From: Chenopodium formosanum | Lineage: Eukaryota; Streptophyta; Magnoliopsida; Caryophyllales; Amaranthaceae | Length of the DNA stretch: 64,000 nt | Direction: 5' to 3' | NCBI GenBank assembly: GCA_024500155.1 | Contig: CM044858.1 | Coordinates: 310,001 to 374,000, forward strand | Shown here: piece after piece, positions 11,800 through 30,235 of the stretch | Numbering within the stretch: the stretch's first letter is position 1 | How the letters are laid out: every line of letters starts with the position of its first letter | Notes under the pieces: model-generated | Told to the model about the DNA's origin: nothing | The model's database searches: none | The model's input: only the letters and a program-made list of their open reading frames with translations | Translations under genes and position numbers: made by a program

Positions 11800-11804
11800 A
11801 GTAC

Positions 11805-14800
11805 TACCATTTACAGTTGACAACAAGGAAGCAAATTTAAGTACACATACAGTACAGTTTATGATCAAAATAACCAAATTTAAGTATGCACCAATATAGT
11901 TTTGGATGTACTACATTTATTCTTGATTTATTCTTGATTTATTCTTATCAATCTTATCTCTGAGGACGAGTTTACAAGACTTCATAAGCCTGCCTGATCG
12001 ATTAATCTCCTTATAATTTACTAATTTAACATCGACATCTATGTAGACTCTTTCGTCTCAAAATAATTAATGTCACATATGATCGACTATATATATGAAA
12101 CTATGCATGGTACATGGTTAACGTGTTGATTATTACTTAATGAAAAATTTAATAAGTGTAAATATGTATACATGTACACTCGGATGTAGAGTAAACACGG
12201 CATGTCCACTTAGATAATGGATCACGCACTAATCTAGTCCGCTAGTAAAATATGTTGTGCTGATACTCGTAGGTAGTTCAGGGATGTTATAGCGAAAATT
12301 CTGGTCACATGCATGCATATGGATAACATTAACTCCGTATGACTTGCAGGAGGAAACTATAGGTTGCAGTGCCAAAGCCATAAATAGAAACAACAGTAAA
12401 TGAAGTTAAATCATAGGAAAATTAAAGCAACTTTGCTTATACTAAGATAGTAGAATGATTTATTTTCTTGACATGAAATGATGACTAAACACTACAATCT
12501 GTTGTACTACTACTAGTGGTACGTACATATGACAATCGAACAAACTTCATCAATCATCGTTAGCTACATAAAAATGTACTGTAAAATACTCTAGGTATAG
12601 AGTATATAGTAGTATGATGTACCTTAATAACTTAATTGTGCCTGCCATGTGCCATCTACCTAGCCTTATCTAGCCAATTATATGAATTTGGTGAACCACA
12701 TAAATTTGTACTTAGTATATATAAGTAGGCCGGATATAGTAAAATTTTCGATTGAAAAAATACAACTTTAATTTATTGACACTGGTATATGTTATACAGA
12801 GTAATTAAAAAAAAAAAAAAAAACTCATTTGAAAGAATAAACATATTTTTAGTAGTAAAAAAAGACCTTTTTGAAGCTGTGGAAACACAAGTCCAACAAT
12901 TATCGCGTTATGTATCAACACAAAAATTCAATTTCTCCATATAAATATATTTTTTAATGTTTTTAATTTGTTTGCAAGAATCACAATCATCTATATATAG
13001 TATACGAGTAGAATTATAATTAATACCAGAGTAACATTTAGATCAAATAGTTCATCACTTATATAAATTCTACATCGTATTTATTTTACTAAAATATGTT
13101 AGTAAATAATTATGGTAAATTATAACTTCTCTATCAAACCCTACATTAAACTTCATCCACTTTGTCTAGAAAAAAAAGGGAAAGCAAAAGTTACTTCAAA
13201 CAGTGAATAAATGCATGATTTTTGCATATGAATCTCTGATAAAAAATTCAGAGCACATAATTTGATGAAATGATTTCATGGATGGACCCCACTTAAAAAT
13301 GGAAAATGACAAGCCATCTAATGCAATTAAACAGTGGTGGTGATGGTTATCACTTACCCAAAATAGAAAGTCTTTGTGACCTAATGGACTACTTTAATAA
13401 GTAGCCTTTAGCCTTCACTATATGTAGAAATTGAATACTAGACCTCTTTTTTTATTTATTTCCACCTTTTTCAGAGTTTGATTCTTCACTTCCCTATTAT
13501 AAACCATTAAACCAAGTAAAGATTTTGTGCAAAAATATTTTCAACACAATCTTAACTACTCGTAATTAATAAAAATTGTTTACAATAACCTATAAAAAAT
13601 TAATTAAACAAAAGTTATTATATTAATAAAAATTTATATATACGATGCATATTTTATATATAAATCTCTAACAACTCAATTGCTCTAAATAAAAAAATGA
13701 TTATTAATTATCACCAAGTAAATATAAAATCAAATAAATTTGCATAAAACATTGTGTCGAAGAAAGTATGTTAACAAATTTGGGACAAAAGGTATAACCG
13801 TATAAGTGTATAACCATGTCTTTTTTTTTTTTATAAGGTAAGGAGAATGCCCATACTAGAAGGGGAGAATTTAAGAGAAATCCCTCCTGAAATGAGCTTG
13901 ATGATATTATGTATAATATGAGTGTAACGGAATAATATGTGCATATTTGTATTACGAGTACGTACAAATATATAATTGCCCAAGGACTAAGGTGACTTAT
14001 TAATTTGGCGCTCCTGGTGAAGAAAAAGCTAACGGGGAAAATGACTCAGGTAGATTAGTTGACTGGTTGTCCCTAATAATCGCATTGTTTACGCATTTGA
14101 AGGCCGACAACTTCATTCTTTTAGTACCTCATGAAAATGCAAATGTTAATTATTGGCTAATTACATGTGAGAAGGGATACATACAAAAGCAACAACATTT
14201 CAAGTGTTTAATTTGTTGCCTGCCTATGATGGACGTTGATAGGTTTTAATTTCAATGAACCTATGACAGTAGATTTCACATAATTTGTTCATTGTTTTTT
14301 TTTTATTTTTTTTTTTATTTTTAAGCTCAATTATTAGTAGCCATTAAAAGACAAAGGCTCCTTAAATCCTTTTGTTTGATACGAGTATATCTTATTTTAC
14401 TAAAACATATTCTATTTTAGTGGTGCTTTAATTTTATATAATCTAAACTTATTTTGTTTACGTAAATCCAGTGGATTTGAAGTGGGGAGCAATACTGGTA
14501 ATCCAATACTCCACCCACTTCAACCTCGATCAATATATTATGAAATTGATGATGGTAATATGTTATAGAGGGTATTTCATTCTATACCCATACACCATTA
14601 ACACACTTCCTCCACTTTCTCCAACATTGTAATAGTTGGACTTATACTATACACCATTACCTCATTTTCATCTGGCCATCGATTGTGAGAACTTGTAGTT
14701 TCATTTCAATTTATATTTCCAATATCGGGTTAATCATTGTCCTTATGAAGTTACGAGATTGTACTCTAGAGACGCTTCAACTTTGCATTAATAAAGCACT

Positions 14801-15773
14801 AATCTTGAACTAAACGTGTTGCTATACTATGCGAACAAAGGAAATTGGGCCATTGTAAAATTAAAAACAAACTTTGAAAAGGTTTTCTTTTTGGGCCCAA
14901 AGTTTTCCCAAACTCAAAACAAAACAGCCGGTGTTTCAAAAAAAAAAAAAAAAAAAAAACAAAACAGCCGGAAAAAAAAAAAAAAAAAAAAAAAAAAGAA
15001 AAAGAAGAGCAGTAGAGAATCGCAATTTCTTTTGTATTCCTGGAGTACCATGCACAAGGTACTCCTTGTGTACATTTTATGTTATTTCGATATAAATTTC
15101 TTATTATTTTAATTTGTATGTATGTTATTTTAAGATTAATTATATGTTATTCTATATGTACATTCTTTTGTACTCATGAAATACAAAGTTTTTGTTGTTT
15201 CATGTTATTTTAAAATTTGTATTATCTTATTTAGTGATGTATTTCATGTTATTTTACTATACAATAATGCTATTACATAAATTTGATCATTGTATACGAA
15301 TGCTACTTTATTTAGTGCATTATACTATTCAGTATAATATAACTCTATGCTATTTGATTGAAAACTTTTTGTTACATAACATTATATGCTATGTTCACCG
15401 GGCCATATTCATCTCTTTCGATTTATTCTCTATTTTTATTTAGCTACTTCCTCTAAAATAAGTTTAAACAAAATAACAAGTTTTTGGCAAAAAAATACAA
15501 TGTTTAATTAATATATATATAAAAAAATTATATTAAAAAAATATATAACACCAAGTTTAAGCAAAATAACCTCATACTTAAAAAGATCGTTATATGATTT
15601 AAACCAAAATAACACAATTCAAAGTTTAACAAAAAAAACAAAAGACTAATATAATATATACTAACACAATGTTTAAGCAAATAACATTATAGTTTAGCAA
15701 AATAATATAAGGTTCAATCCAAAATAACTCATGACTTTAACATAATAACGTGTATAGCGTGATAGTATGATAC
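11805..15773. other. Gene-poor AT-rich spacer
   Basis: About 4 kb between the retrotransposon and the hAT element. No frame has recognisable domains and I see no RNA gene. Two adjacent A-rich tracts (about 14938-15001) flank a repeated CAAAACAGCCGG motif. Around 15450-15760, short degenerate motifs of the type TTTAAGCAAAATAAC recur. The open frames here are low-complexity artefacts. Confidence 0.6.
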
Positions 15774-15781
15774 CTAAGGAG

Positions 15782-16437
15782 TAGGGATGGCAACGGGTCG
15801 GATCTGGACCGGGTCCGGATGGACCCGGATCCAGATCCGTTTTTGTATCTAGGATCCAGATCCGACCCGGATCTGTCGGGTCTGAAAAATGAAGACCTGG
15901 ATCCAGATCCGACGGGTCCACGGATCCGGGTCCAGATCCAGGGCCAAAACGGGTCTAATATATTTTGCCTAATTTTTTGCAATAAATGTAATGTTTAGGT
16001 CAAAAAATTTATTTAAACTTCCGTTGGGGGTTATTAATTTCAACCTTAATTAATGTTATACACCTAATCTATAAACACAAAGTAACAAAATTATACACTT
16101 ATATTTTGTAATAAAAATTATAAACAACGGAAAAAAGAACGATGCTACATATACGATGATATATTCAATATGAGCATCCAAAATTCATCTCTTGAAAGGG
16201 CTAATCTTTATCACTACTAACAGCATCAACATTTTAAATAAAGAAACAAACAAATTTTTTTTTTTAATATGTAAAATAAAAAACTGGTAAACGGATCTGG
16301 ATCCGGGTCTAGGGCCAGACCCGAATCCAGATCCATTTTTGTCAGCAGGATCCGGATCCGTTGGGTCCAAAATTTGAAGACCCAAACGGATCTGGATCCA
16401 CGGATTCGGGTCGGGTCCAGATCCATTGCCATCCCTA
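15782..16437. mobile_element. Non-autonomous hAT (Ac-like) element
   Basis: A 656-bp element with inverted termini TAGGGATGGCAA and TTGCCATCCCTA, flanked by an exact 8-bp duplication CTAAGGAG (15774-15781 and 16438-16445). An 8-bp duplication with TAGGG termini is diagnostic of hAT. Both ends are packed with subterminal motifs of GGATCC/GGATCTGGATCC type, in opposite orientation at the two ends, as expected for transposase-binding subterminal repeats. It has no transposase; frames rich in Asp-Pro or Ser-Gly are translations of the subterminal repeats. It ends 65 bp before the SAP18 start codon. Confidence 0.93.
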
Positions 16438-16502
16438 CTAAGGAGTACCATACTCCAGGAGTACTTAAGACTAATTGGTAGAGAATACAGTGAGACAGGA
16501 AA

Positions 16503-19242
16503 ATGGCGGGAATTCACCGGAGAATGCCGCAACGTCAACCTCCACCGGCGACTATCCTTCATCCTCGGCCATTCTACGTCGATCGCCAAAAGGTTCCATT
16601 TTCCCCCTTTTTTGTTTAGGGTTCTTCCTTTCGTCTAATTCTTCTGCATTATGTTCCTAAATTTTTAGGGTTCCTCTATGTTTGATTCATGTCAAATTGA
16701 GTTTGATTAATGGTTAATTGTTCCCTTTTCACTGTTTTCAAGAGTATTTTTTCCTTAGAATAGAGTTTGTTTGGGGTGGGATGATGTTGATTTAAAGAGG
16801 GCATTTTCAAAATTGTATACTGGTTGTGATAATGATATGCCCAATTGTTATTTATCTGATTGTAAATGTATATTCATGTTGGTGATACATTTGTCATCGT
16901 GGTTGCAGACTTGCCCTTTGCTGATTCGGGTTTTCACTAAGGTACTTTCCCACTCTTTCTTTTGTAGAAAGCGCGATTTCATTGTTATTTCTGCAACCTA
17001 TTCTAAATTACCAGACTTTTGTTTTGAATTTTGTGTTTAGTGTGATTCCATCTGCTTTAGTAGGATTTATGTTGCTTGGTGTTTCTACAATATGTAAGTT
17101 TGTGTGGCTTGATTGTTGATTTCCTGATTTTATTTAAAAAAATTGGCCCGGAGTATCCATGATCCATCTATGTGGATCAATGAACACTATATGTACGAGT
17201 ACACGGAAACCCCATCCCTGTGGCTAGGAATTGAGATTATGGCCTGCCCCCAGGGAGAACACCATTAAACACCCTTTTATGAACTCTATACTTGATGTTA
17301 GACTCAATCAGAATCAAACTCCCAAACTTAGATTGAAGGTGGGGTCTGAGCTTTAGTTCTTACTTTATTTTTTAGCATAATATAGTGGTTTTAATTTTTG
17401 CAGGTTGGGAGTCATCATACCAGGGAAGATTTTGCAGTAAGAAGACAGGAGCCAAAAAATGAATTTCAAATTTATACTTGGAAGGATGCTACTCTACGGG
17501 AGTTAACTGATCTGGTTAGCAGTTTGCTTAGGACTTTCTATTCTTACCTGTATCCATGACACCATAACCCCCTCTTTTCTATTTATCTATTTCTGTGAAT
17601 GATTGTGAATGTTAGGTTGTGGCTTTATCTTCTTGTCCCAACACCAGTAGTACTGAGTAGAATTTGGGCTTGATCTCATGATCGGTGAATGTCTTACTGG
17701 GGAACAAAAGGGGAGGCTGGGAGGGGGAGGGGGGGAGGATTGAGTTCTCTATGGTTTGGAACTTCGGACTTTTCATTGGTTGATCTATATAGCTTGTGTT
17801 AAGTCAAAGTAAGTTCTTATGGTTCACAGAGCTGGTAATAATTTGAAATTGGGAGAATGGAACATCATATTTTCTAGGTCTCTAGCTATGTTTAAGAACC
17901 ATTGATTTGGAAATTTTACCAGATCTCTGGGGTAGGAGATATATGTTAATTGGGTTTATGCGTCAGTATTATAGTCTGTGGGTGCACTGGTACTTTCTTA
18001 TTGTATTTAGGCTATGAGGTGAATTCTGTTTATGCAATGCATGCCACTGACTTCTTGGGAGGTTTGGGGCTGATAGACGGATTTAAGGGATTGGCAAAAT
18101 TCCACTGGCAATGCTATATACGAGTTGCTTTTTGTGCTCTAGGGCTGATAGATGGAACTAGAGGGATTGTCAAAATTCTGCTGATCCTAACCTTATCTTG
18201 CATAGTGTTTCTAATAAGGTAGGAGAAGAGACCCCTTTGAGTGTTTGTTCTTACTTCTTGAAGATAAGTAACAAGGATCAACTTCACATTTGTTTATATC
18301 ATTATGTAGCTTCAAATGAAATGAGCTGTTTTCCTTTATATAAATCTAGCCTTTTGTGTGCATTTGTTCCTGCATATGTAGCAGAGTTTTCAAGTTTTGC
18401 TTCTGCTTGATCTAATGATGCCGATACTACCTACAAGAGTGATTTATGGATCTGTGTAGATGTATGTAAATTTTAAATCTCAATAGTGATGACAGGGATT
18501 GACAACATCAAGGAATTCTTGTTGACTTTCTATCCACATTGATTTTATTTATCCCTGTAGTTAAAACTTTATGATGCATTTGTTGCTTCTTCCTGTCTCA
18601 GTTTGATGGTAAAATATTGACACCGGATTTTTTTTATTTTTTATTTTTTTATTTTTTGAATTCCGTATAGATAAAGGAGGTTAGCCCAGCAGCTAGGAGG
18701 GGAGATGCAAGATTGTCTTTTGCTTTTGTGTTCCCGGAGAAACAAGGTCATTTAGTGGTTAGGCCGGTAAGTTCCTCAACCAGCTTGCCACTACACTGTT
18801 TCACTTTGACATACTTCTCATCTACCTTTCTACAGAAATGACTTTGACATTTCAGGCTTTCAGCTAGCTAGCTAAAAAACTTAGGACAGATTACTTTCAT
18901 CCTGGTCATTTATTAACTACTGTTACGTTCTGGCATCAAACCATTATTTTTTCTTATGCTGCATGGGGTCTTCCTTTGAAGTACTTTTAATGTTATTGTT
19001 GTTTTTTGTGTCCTGATTCACAAAGGTGGGGAAAACATTTTCATATGGTAACGGGGAAATAGATGATGGAAAATCATTGGCTCAACTTGGTTTTCAGGTA
19101 TTCTAGAACTTAAATGCACCTGTAAATTACCTAAAGAAATTCAAAAGATGCTCTACTTCATTAGATATTTTAGTTATCACTCAGTGTTCCCTAATCTTCA
19201 TGGTTGCAGATTGGAGACTACTTGGATGTGGCAATTTTCTAG
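16503..19242 (+). CDS. SAP18: SAP18 homologue, histone deacetylase complex subunit
   Basis: SAP18 is a small ubiquitin-fold protein of the SIN3/HDAC repressor complex and of the ASAP/PSAP RNA-processing complex; in plants it is linked to transcriptional repression and salt/ABA response. Six exons, all GT-AG: 16503-16592, 16909-16941, 17404-17514, 18671-18766, 19026-19097 and 19210-19242. They give 144 residues in one frame, a normal length. Conserved blocks are TCPLLIRVFTKVG (exons 2-3), IYTWKDATLRELTDL (exon 3), RRGDARLSFAFVFPEKQG (exon 4), GKTFSYGNG (exon 5) and the C-terminal GDYLDVAIF. The start is the first ATG, giving a short Arg/Pro-rich leader typical of plant SAP18. The promoter-proximal region is occupied by a hAT element. 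The introns hold no other gene. Confidence 0.96.
17710..17738 (+). other. G-quadruplex-capable G-run cluster in a SAP18 intron
   Basis: Four or more G runs of three to six bases separated by one to five bases lie on the sense strand inside SAP18 intron 3 (17515-18670). This meets the usual G3+N1-7 pattern and so could fold in DNA or pre-mRNA. Confidence 0.6.
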
Positions 19243-20580
19243 ACTGATCTCCTACAGCATTATTAAATTCGCTAACCTAACTAATTTGTCGGGACCAAGA
19301 CTATCCAGGGTTTTATTCTACTGAATAGATTTCGGGTGCTTAAATTCAGTCCTTTGGAAGCTTTACTGCTCCTGTGGTGATTAACTGTCCTGTTGGAAGA
19401 ATATGTAGAGCACATTATCTAGCATTCTAGCACATAATCTCCAAAGATACTTGTTTTGCCCCTGTGCATATATTAAGTAAAATGGGTAAATACTCGTTCC
19501 AGCTTTGCTTAGCTTTATGAGAATGGTAAGAGTGTTAAATCCTGTACTGTACATTGTGGGCCTTTGTGGCTCGTGTGATTTAGCATCAATTTTAGTTATG
19601 GAGCTCGTTGCATCGCAATTTCACAACCTTATACTGGCCACTGATACTTGACTTCTTAACAAATGGATCTTGATAACTAGATATCAATTCTATGGTCTGC
19701 AATTGCATGATACATGCAGCACTTAATGCTGTTTATTAGATTATTTTACAGGTCAGAGCAAGCTTATTATATGACTCTATAGGTCAGGACGCGGTCATAT
19801 GACGTTCTTATTGGTTTGAAGAGCAAGATCCATGACATCCATCTCATTTGGAGCATCAATTAAGTAAGCAACTCTACTTCACTAATCAATATTCTACTAT
19901 ATCTTTGTTTTTCGTAAAGGGATCTGAAAAGGATAATTAACTCAGCTCGAGTAATTCTATGAAATTTTATTATAAATAAAAAAATTAAGTCTATCCTCAC
20001 TATGCTGTCCTCCTGGGAATGCAGCAGCATGAACGTTCAATACACACTGAGGATTGAATTAGCATCACTTATTACATGTTGCTTCAAACACAAGATTCTT
20101 TTGTTCAGATTTTTCTAGCATTTTAGTGGAAGCAAGCATATTTACTTTCCTTTCAAGGAAGGTTAGGGACAGGAGAATCAGAATTGTATATCAACTTTTT
20201 GAGTGTTGCCCAAAAAATAAAAAAATTAATTCCAAATCTGGGTAGAAAAACAATAATCGTTGTGTGTGGTATCTTTATGTAGTATTATTATGTTGGTACA
20301 TGTTTGTGGTAGTATATGTCTTATGGTCATACGACCGCTTGTTAAATATTAGATGGTTATGGTGGTCGGATTAAGATTCATATATATATTGATTCCTTTC
20401 TTAATCCTTGCTTAATCACATCAATATCCATGAAATCTTATCCCAAAATTGTTTATTCTCTTTCTAGTATGATCACTAAAAGTGTAGAATATATACTAAT
20501 CTCACTGCATAATATGATACGAATTCAATTCTAGTAAAGAATCTGATGCAAAGAATTCACAAACTTGAACTCTAGAAGCT
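19243..20580. other. SAP18 3' region and spacer
   Basis: About 1.3 kb of AT-rich sequence. The first few hundred bases are presumably SAP18 3' UTR. No coding frame or recognisable repeat is seen before the TATA box of the next small gene. Confidence 0.55.
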
Positions 20581-20587
20581 ATGCCAC

Positions 20588-20595
20588 TATAAATA
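20588..20595 (+). promoter_or_regulatory. TATA box of the repeat-peptide gene
   Basis: A perfect TATAAATA lies 77 bp upstream of the ATG at 20665. Transcription would start about 30 bp downstream, giving a 5' UTR of roughly 45 bases without an upstream ATG in the predicted transcript. This is good support that the small frame is a real gene. Confidence 0.65.
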
Positions 20596-20664
20596 CCAAG
20601 TAGAGCTCAGCCTATTTCTCCATGCAATTTATATTGATCGATCATTCACAAAAACATTGCAAGT

Positions 20665-20931
20665 ATGAATGGTTGGGGTGGTCATAACTATGCCCACGAA
20701 TCAAGAGAGCCTAACTGGCCGCAGTATAATCTACAAGAAGAACTCGAATTGAATGTGTGGGGAAAGGATCAGTTTTACAACCAAAGCTTTCCTAAACATG
20801 GTGGCAATGGTGGTGGTCATAACTATGCCCACGAATCGAGTGATCCTAAGTGGCCGCGGTATAATCTACAAGAAGAACTCGAATTGAATGTGTGGGGAAG
20901 GGATCAGTTTTACAACCAAAGCTTTCCTTAA
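20665..20931 (+). CDS. Small tandem-repeat protein of unknown function (88 aa)
   Basis: I do not recognise the family. The 88-residue product is hydrophilic, rich in Asn, Gln, Glu, Trp and Tyr, and lacks cysteine, a signal peptide and a membrane segment. It is two copies of a 45-residue unit (135-bp period, starts at 20677 and 20812): GGHNYAHES, then a variable segment, WP, YNLQEELELNVWG, DQFYNQSFP. The copies differ at five residues (R/S, E/D, N/K, Q/R, K/R), and nearly all base changes alter the protein. A TATA box sits 77 bp upstream. The TAA stop stands where the first repeat has AAA (Lys). Past it the same frame continues for 18 codons rich in Gly and Tyr. It may be a peptide precursor, an intrinsically disordered stress protein, or a truncated member of a longer family. 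No BURP domain is present. Confidence 0.72.
   Translation: MNGWGGHNYAHESREPNWPQYNLQEELELNVWGKDQFYNQSFPKHGGNGGGHNYAHESSDPKWPRYNLQEELELNVWGRDQFYNQSFP
20677..20930 (+). repeat. Two direct 135-bp coding repeats
   Basis: Copy 1 begins at 20677 and copy 2 at 20812, each opening GGTGGTCATAACTATGCC. They differ at few positions, mostly within the stretch encoding residues after HES, which implies recent duplication or gene conversion. Confidence 0.9.
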
Positions 20932-20988
20932 GATCACCGTGCTATGTATGTTGGTTACGGTTATTATGACCAAGGATACTACCATTAA
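20932..20988 (+). pseudogene. In-frame tail beyond the stop codon of the repeat-peptide gene
   Basis: Directly after the TAA the same frame stays open for 18 codons and encodes DHRAMYVGYGYYDQGYYH before a second TAA at 20986-20988. The Gly/Tyr-rich composition looks like a genuine C-terminal tail. The stop could have arisen by one A-to-T change from AAA, the codon present at this position in repeat 1. Readthrough is possible, but the context shows no known readthrough motif. Confidence 0.5.
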
Positions 20989-22675
20989 AGGGCATGCTCT
21001 TAAAGCTTAAACTATCTGTCTATATATATAGTGGTTGTAGTATAAGACAACTACTTAGCTAGTACAAGTATTAGTATTGTTGCTATGAAATAAAGGGGTT
21101 TGAAGTATGATTATGTATGTACATTTTTCAAGTACCAATATGTGGACTTGTGGAGTGTAAGAATTGTTGTTTTTTTCTTCGGGAAAAGATTTAGGATTTA
21201 ATAATGAAATTCAAAGTCGTTTTCATAAATTGCTAATATTATGCCATAATCAATCAAATCCCTCTTCATTAACCCTGATTTATGGGGTACCACGTGTCTA
21301 TGAGTAAACACTGCCGACATAGGCTGATGTTGGATTGAATACGACGTCGCTCTGTTGGTCCCTTCTCCTCTTCAACTTATTAACCCTTTAGTTTTAACTC
21401 CGTAGTAAGTAATCAAATCATACGAAGTGTATGAGTAGTTAACTTAAAATTACTGCTCGTACTAAGGGCATGTTCTGATTGATTGAACTGAACTGAAAAT
21501 AATCTGAAGTTTACAGGCCCTAATTACGTCCGAAATATTACTTAATAATACTCCGTATTACATTTGGTTTTAATTTTTTAGATGACTAATTGGGTTTTAT
21601 TTGCGAGTGCTCCGTAGGTTCGTATCAAATAAGAGTATATTGTATACGCCAATTAGCTACTTTGTACTCCGTAGTTATTGGAAAGATTATAGGGCATGAC
21701 CAATAAACAATACCAAAGGTAACATTTTTTATATTTATGTAATTTTTATTAAAAAAAAATCTTTAATGCTTACATCTATGATGATTCAATGATGCAACCA
21801 CCCCCTTAAATATACTTTAACATGTTTAATCATGCAAGATTTGGTAGTGAAAATGTGAGTAATACTCATAGTAATAATTAAATTAAAGAAAATCAAATTT
21901 GAAACAATCAAGAACTTTCAAGTCAGCTAGCTCCAATATGTACATTGTTGTTCAAACACACTCAACATTGACAGAAAAAAAGAATAAATATAGATCTATG
22001 ATTCATTTAAGAAAAACAAAACTTGTAAAACAATTTTACCAATTAATGGTGTGCATGCATCTACTTCATTTATTGTCAATGTTTTTGTTCCTTACCTTGT
22101 AACAAAACCCGAATCAAAATGTTTTTTTACTTCTAAAAATCATTAATAGAAAATAAATTATCTAAGTGTTGTGTTATTATATTTAATCAATCAAACACAA
22201 AAAGCTCTCTTCAAAACAGTACAATAGTCAAGGCAGAGTACTCTTACGAGGTAGCCCATTACACATTTAACCGGTTGTGCAATAGAAATTGCCAATAATA
22301 TATTCCCCTTTCCCTCTCCAAATTACTCATATTACGTACAAGTAGTTCATTATACATCAAACCGATTATACAATAGAAATTGTCGATAATCCCTTTCCCT
22401 TCTCCAGTTCTCCCTTTCCAATTTTCACCTTCATTAACACACTTTAATTAAAATTTTAACACTCTTCTCTTTCTATCTCTCACTCCTCCTTTCTCATAAG
22501 CCGCTTCATCTTCCACCTTTCTCTCTGCAAAATTAGCTTGTAAAAAATACCCACACTCTCCTCAATTAATTCCCAATTACAATTCCCAATTTCACAGAAA
22601 TCTGGGTTAAATCTGGCTGATTTCTCTCTCTCTCTCTCTCCTCAATCTCTTGATTGCTGAGAGGTCGAGATTTTA
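20989..22675. other. Spacer and GAUT1 5' region
   Basis: The first part is presumably the 3' UTR of the repeat-peptide gene. Two related short segments occur near 22250-22310 and 22340-22400 (each with GTAG/GTAGTTCATTA, an ACCGGTT/ACCGATT motif and CAATAGAAATTG). The last 200 bp is CT-rich, as usual for a plant 5' UTR, with a (TC)n run at about 22621-22641. No other gene is seen. Confidence 0.55.
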
Positions 22676-28732
<6,057 letters not shown>

Positions 28733-30194
28733 AATCACATTAAGATGGAATAGCAATAGTAAGTGAATATGCTTGTTCTGTGCTCTCCTTCACCTTGAAT
28801 GGAGTTATTTTTGTGTGAAATCACAGTGAGATGGAATAGCGATAGTAATTTGAAGGGCTTGGTGTGAGGCTGAGGTTACTGGCACAAGAAGGGGCATGCT
28901 TCAGTTTTAATGAGCTGCATATCCTTCTCTGTTTCCCACATTGTTTATTCTTTTATCTAATTCAGTCTAATCTGTACCCCATTGTTCTTTATTCTCCTGG
29001 AAAAAAATTGAGAGGTCTATTGCATCATTAACCTGGTAAGCAAACTTTTATGTAATGATTTTAGTTGGTCTAAATTTAGGACCAGAACAGGGTTATGCTG
29101 TATTCTTTGAACATTGCACAACAGATTTGTAGATCTTATAATCTGTAACACTTGTAATTTTTTCGTTTATTTCGTAATTTATTGAGAAGTTGCCTTCAAT
29201 TGTCTGCTTTGCAATCTACTTTACCAGGCATTAGATTTACCATGGGCTTGTATGATTTGAATGTCAAGGAAATGCTTCCTCACTTCTTGAGTTTTTGTTA
29301 TGTACTGATTTGTGGCTATTTTAACAACATAACACAGGGGCAGAGTATTGATTTTGTTTTTAGTATCCACTATAACATGTCATGAACCTGACACTATTAA
29401 TGTGGATTTAATTTATTTATTTGGTATAGATAAAGTTGTAAGGACAAATGATGTGCGATTTCTTAGGTCTTAATACCACCCCTCAAGATTTTAACTAAGT
29501 TAGTTGATTATCCACACTATATATGTATAGGTCAATCAATTTCTATGACTTGATCCATCCACACTCCTAACCCGTTTTGGCCATTCATTTACAATAAAAT
29601 GGTTAGATTTGTCTTGACGCACTAAGATCTTTGGATATGCTAAGAAACCCTCCATTTCACTTGGACCTGTGGTAGGCTTGAGTTGATTAAGAAAGAAGAC
29701 ATACATAATCAGTTAATTTGTCAGTAAAAGTAAAGTGAATCGAACCAACTATCCAAATGGTCTTTCGGGGTCTTGTAGGTTCCATGGGATGCTCCTCCTC
29801 CTAATTATTTTTATTTTTTTTTTTTTATTTTTTTCCGGGATAAAAAAAAGTAAGAAATTTTCCAAATTTGAAGGCATAATAGTTAGTTTAGAACGACCAT
29901 AGGAGACATAGCAAGAGGTCTATAAACTCTTAATAATGTGTTTGATTCAAGTATATGCCTATTTCACAATTTCGTTGTAATGGTAGTCAAAAGGTACAAT
30001 ACTTCCGTCGTCAATTTGATATCTCGGGGCCCTATTGAGAAGTCGGGAATCCTTCATTGAGTTCTTAAACGAAAATTCACCCAATATATACTATTGCTGA
30101 TGCAAGCATTGGTTGTTTATAATGTATTTGTACACATAGATTAATTTATACATTGATAGAGGGATTGGATCACATATTTTATGTGTATATCACT

Positions 30195-30235
<41 letters not shown>

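Noticed and set aside
15694..16589. Open frames rich in Asp-Pro, Gly-Ser or Arg around the hAT element
   Set aside because: They are translations of the GGATCC-type subterminal repeats and span the element boundary into SAP18 exon 1 on the wrong strand.
16771..18410. Several 70-90 codon frames inside SAP18 introns
   Set aside because: They read through exon 2 and intron sequence, break at splice sites and have no homology beyond the exon part.
20665..20931. Idea that the repeat-peptide gene is a BURP-type cyclic peptide precursor (moroidin/lyciumin-like)
   Set aside because: There is no BURP domain, no signal peptide and no recognised core motif. The Trp-containing LNVWG resembles such cores only superficially.
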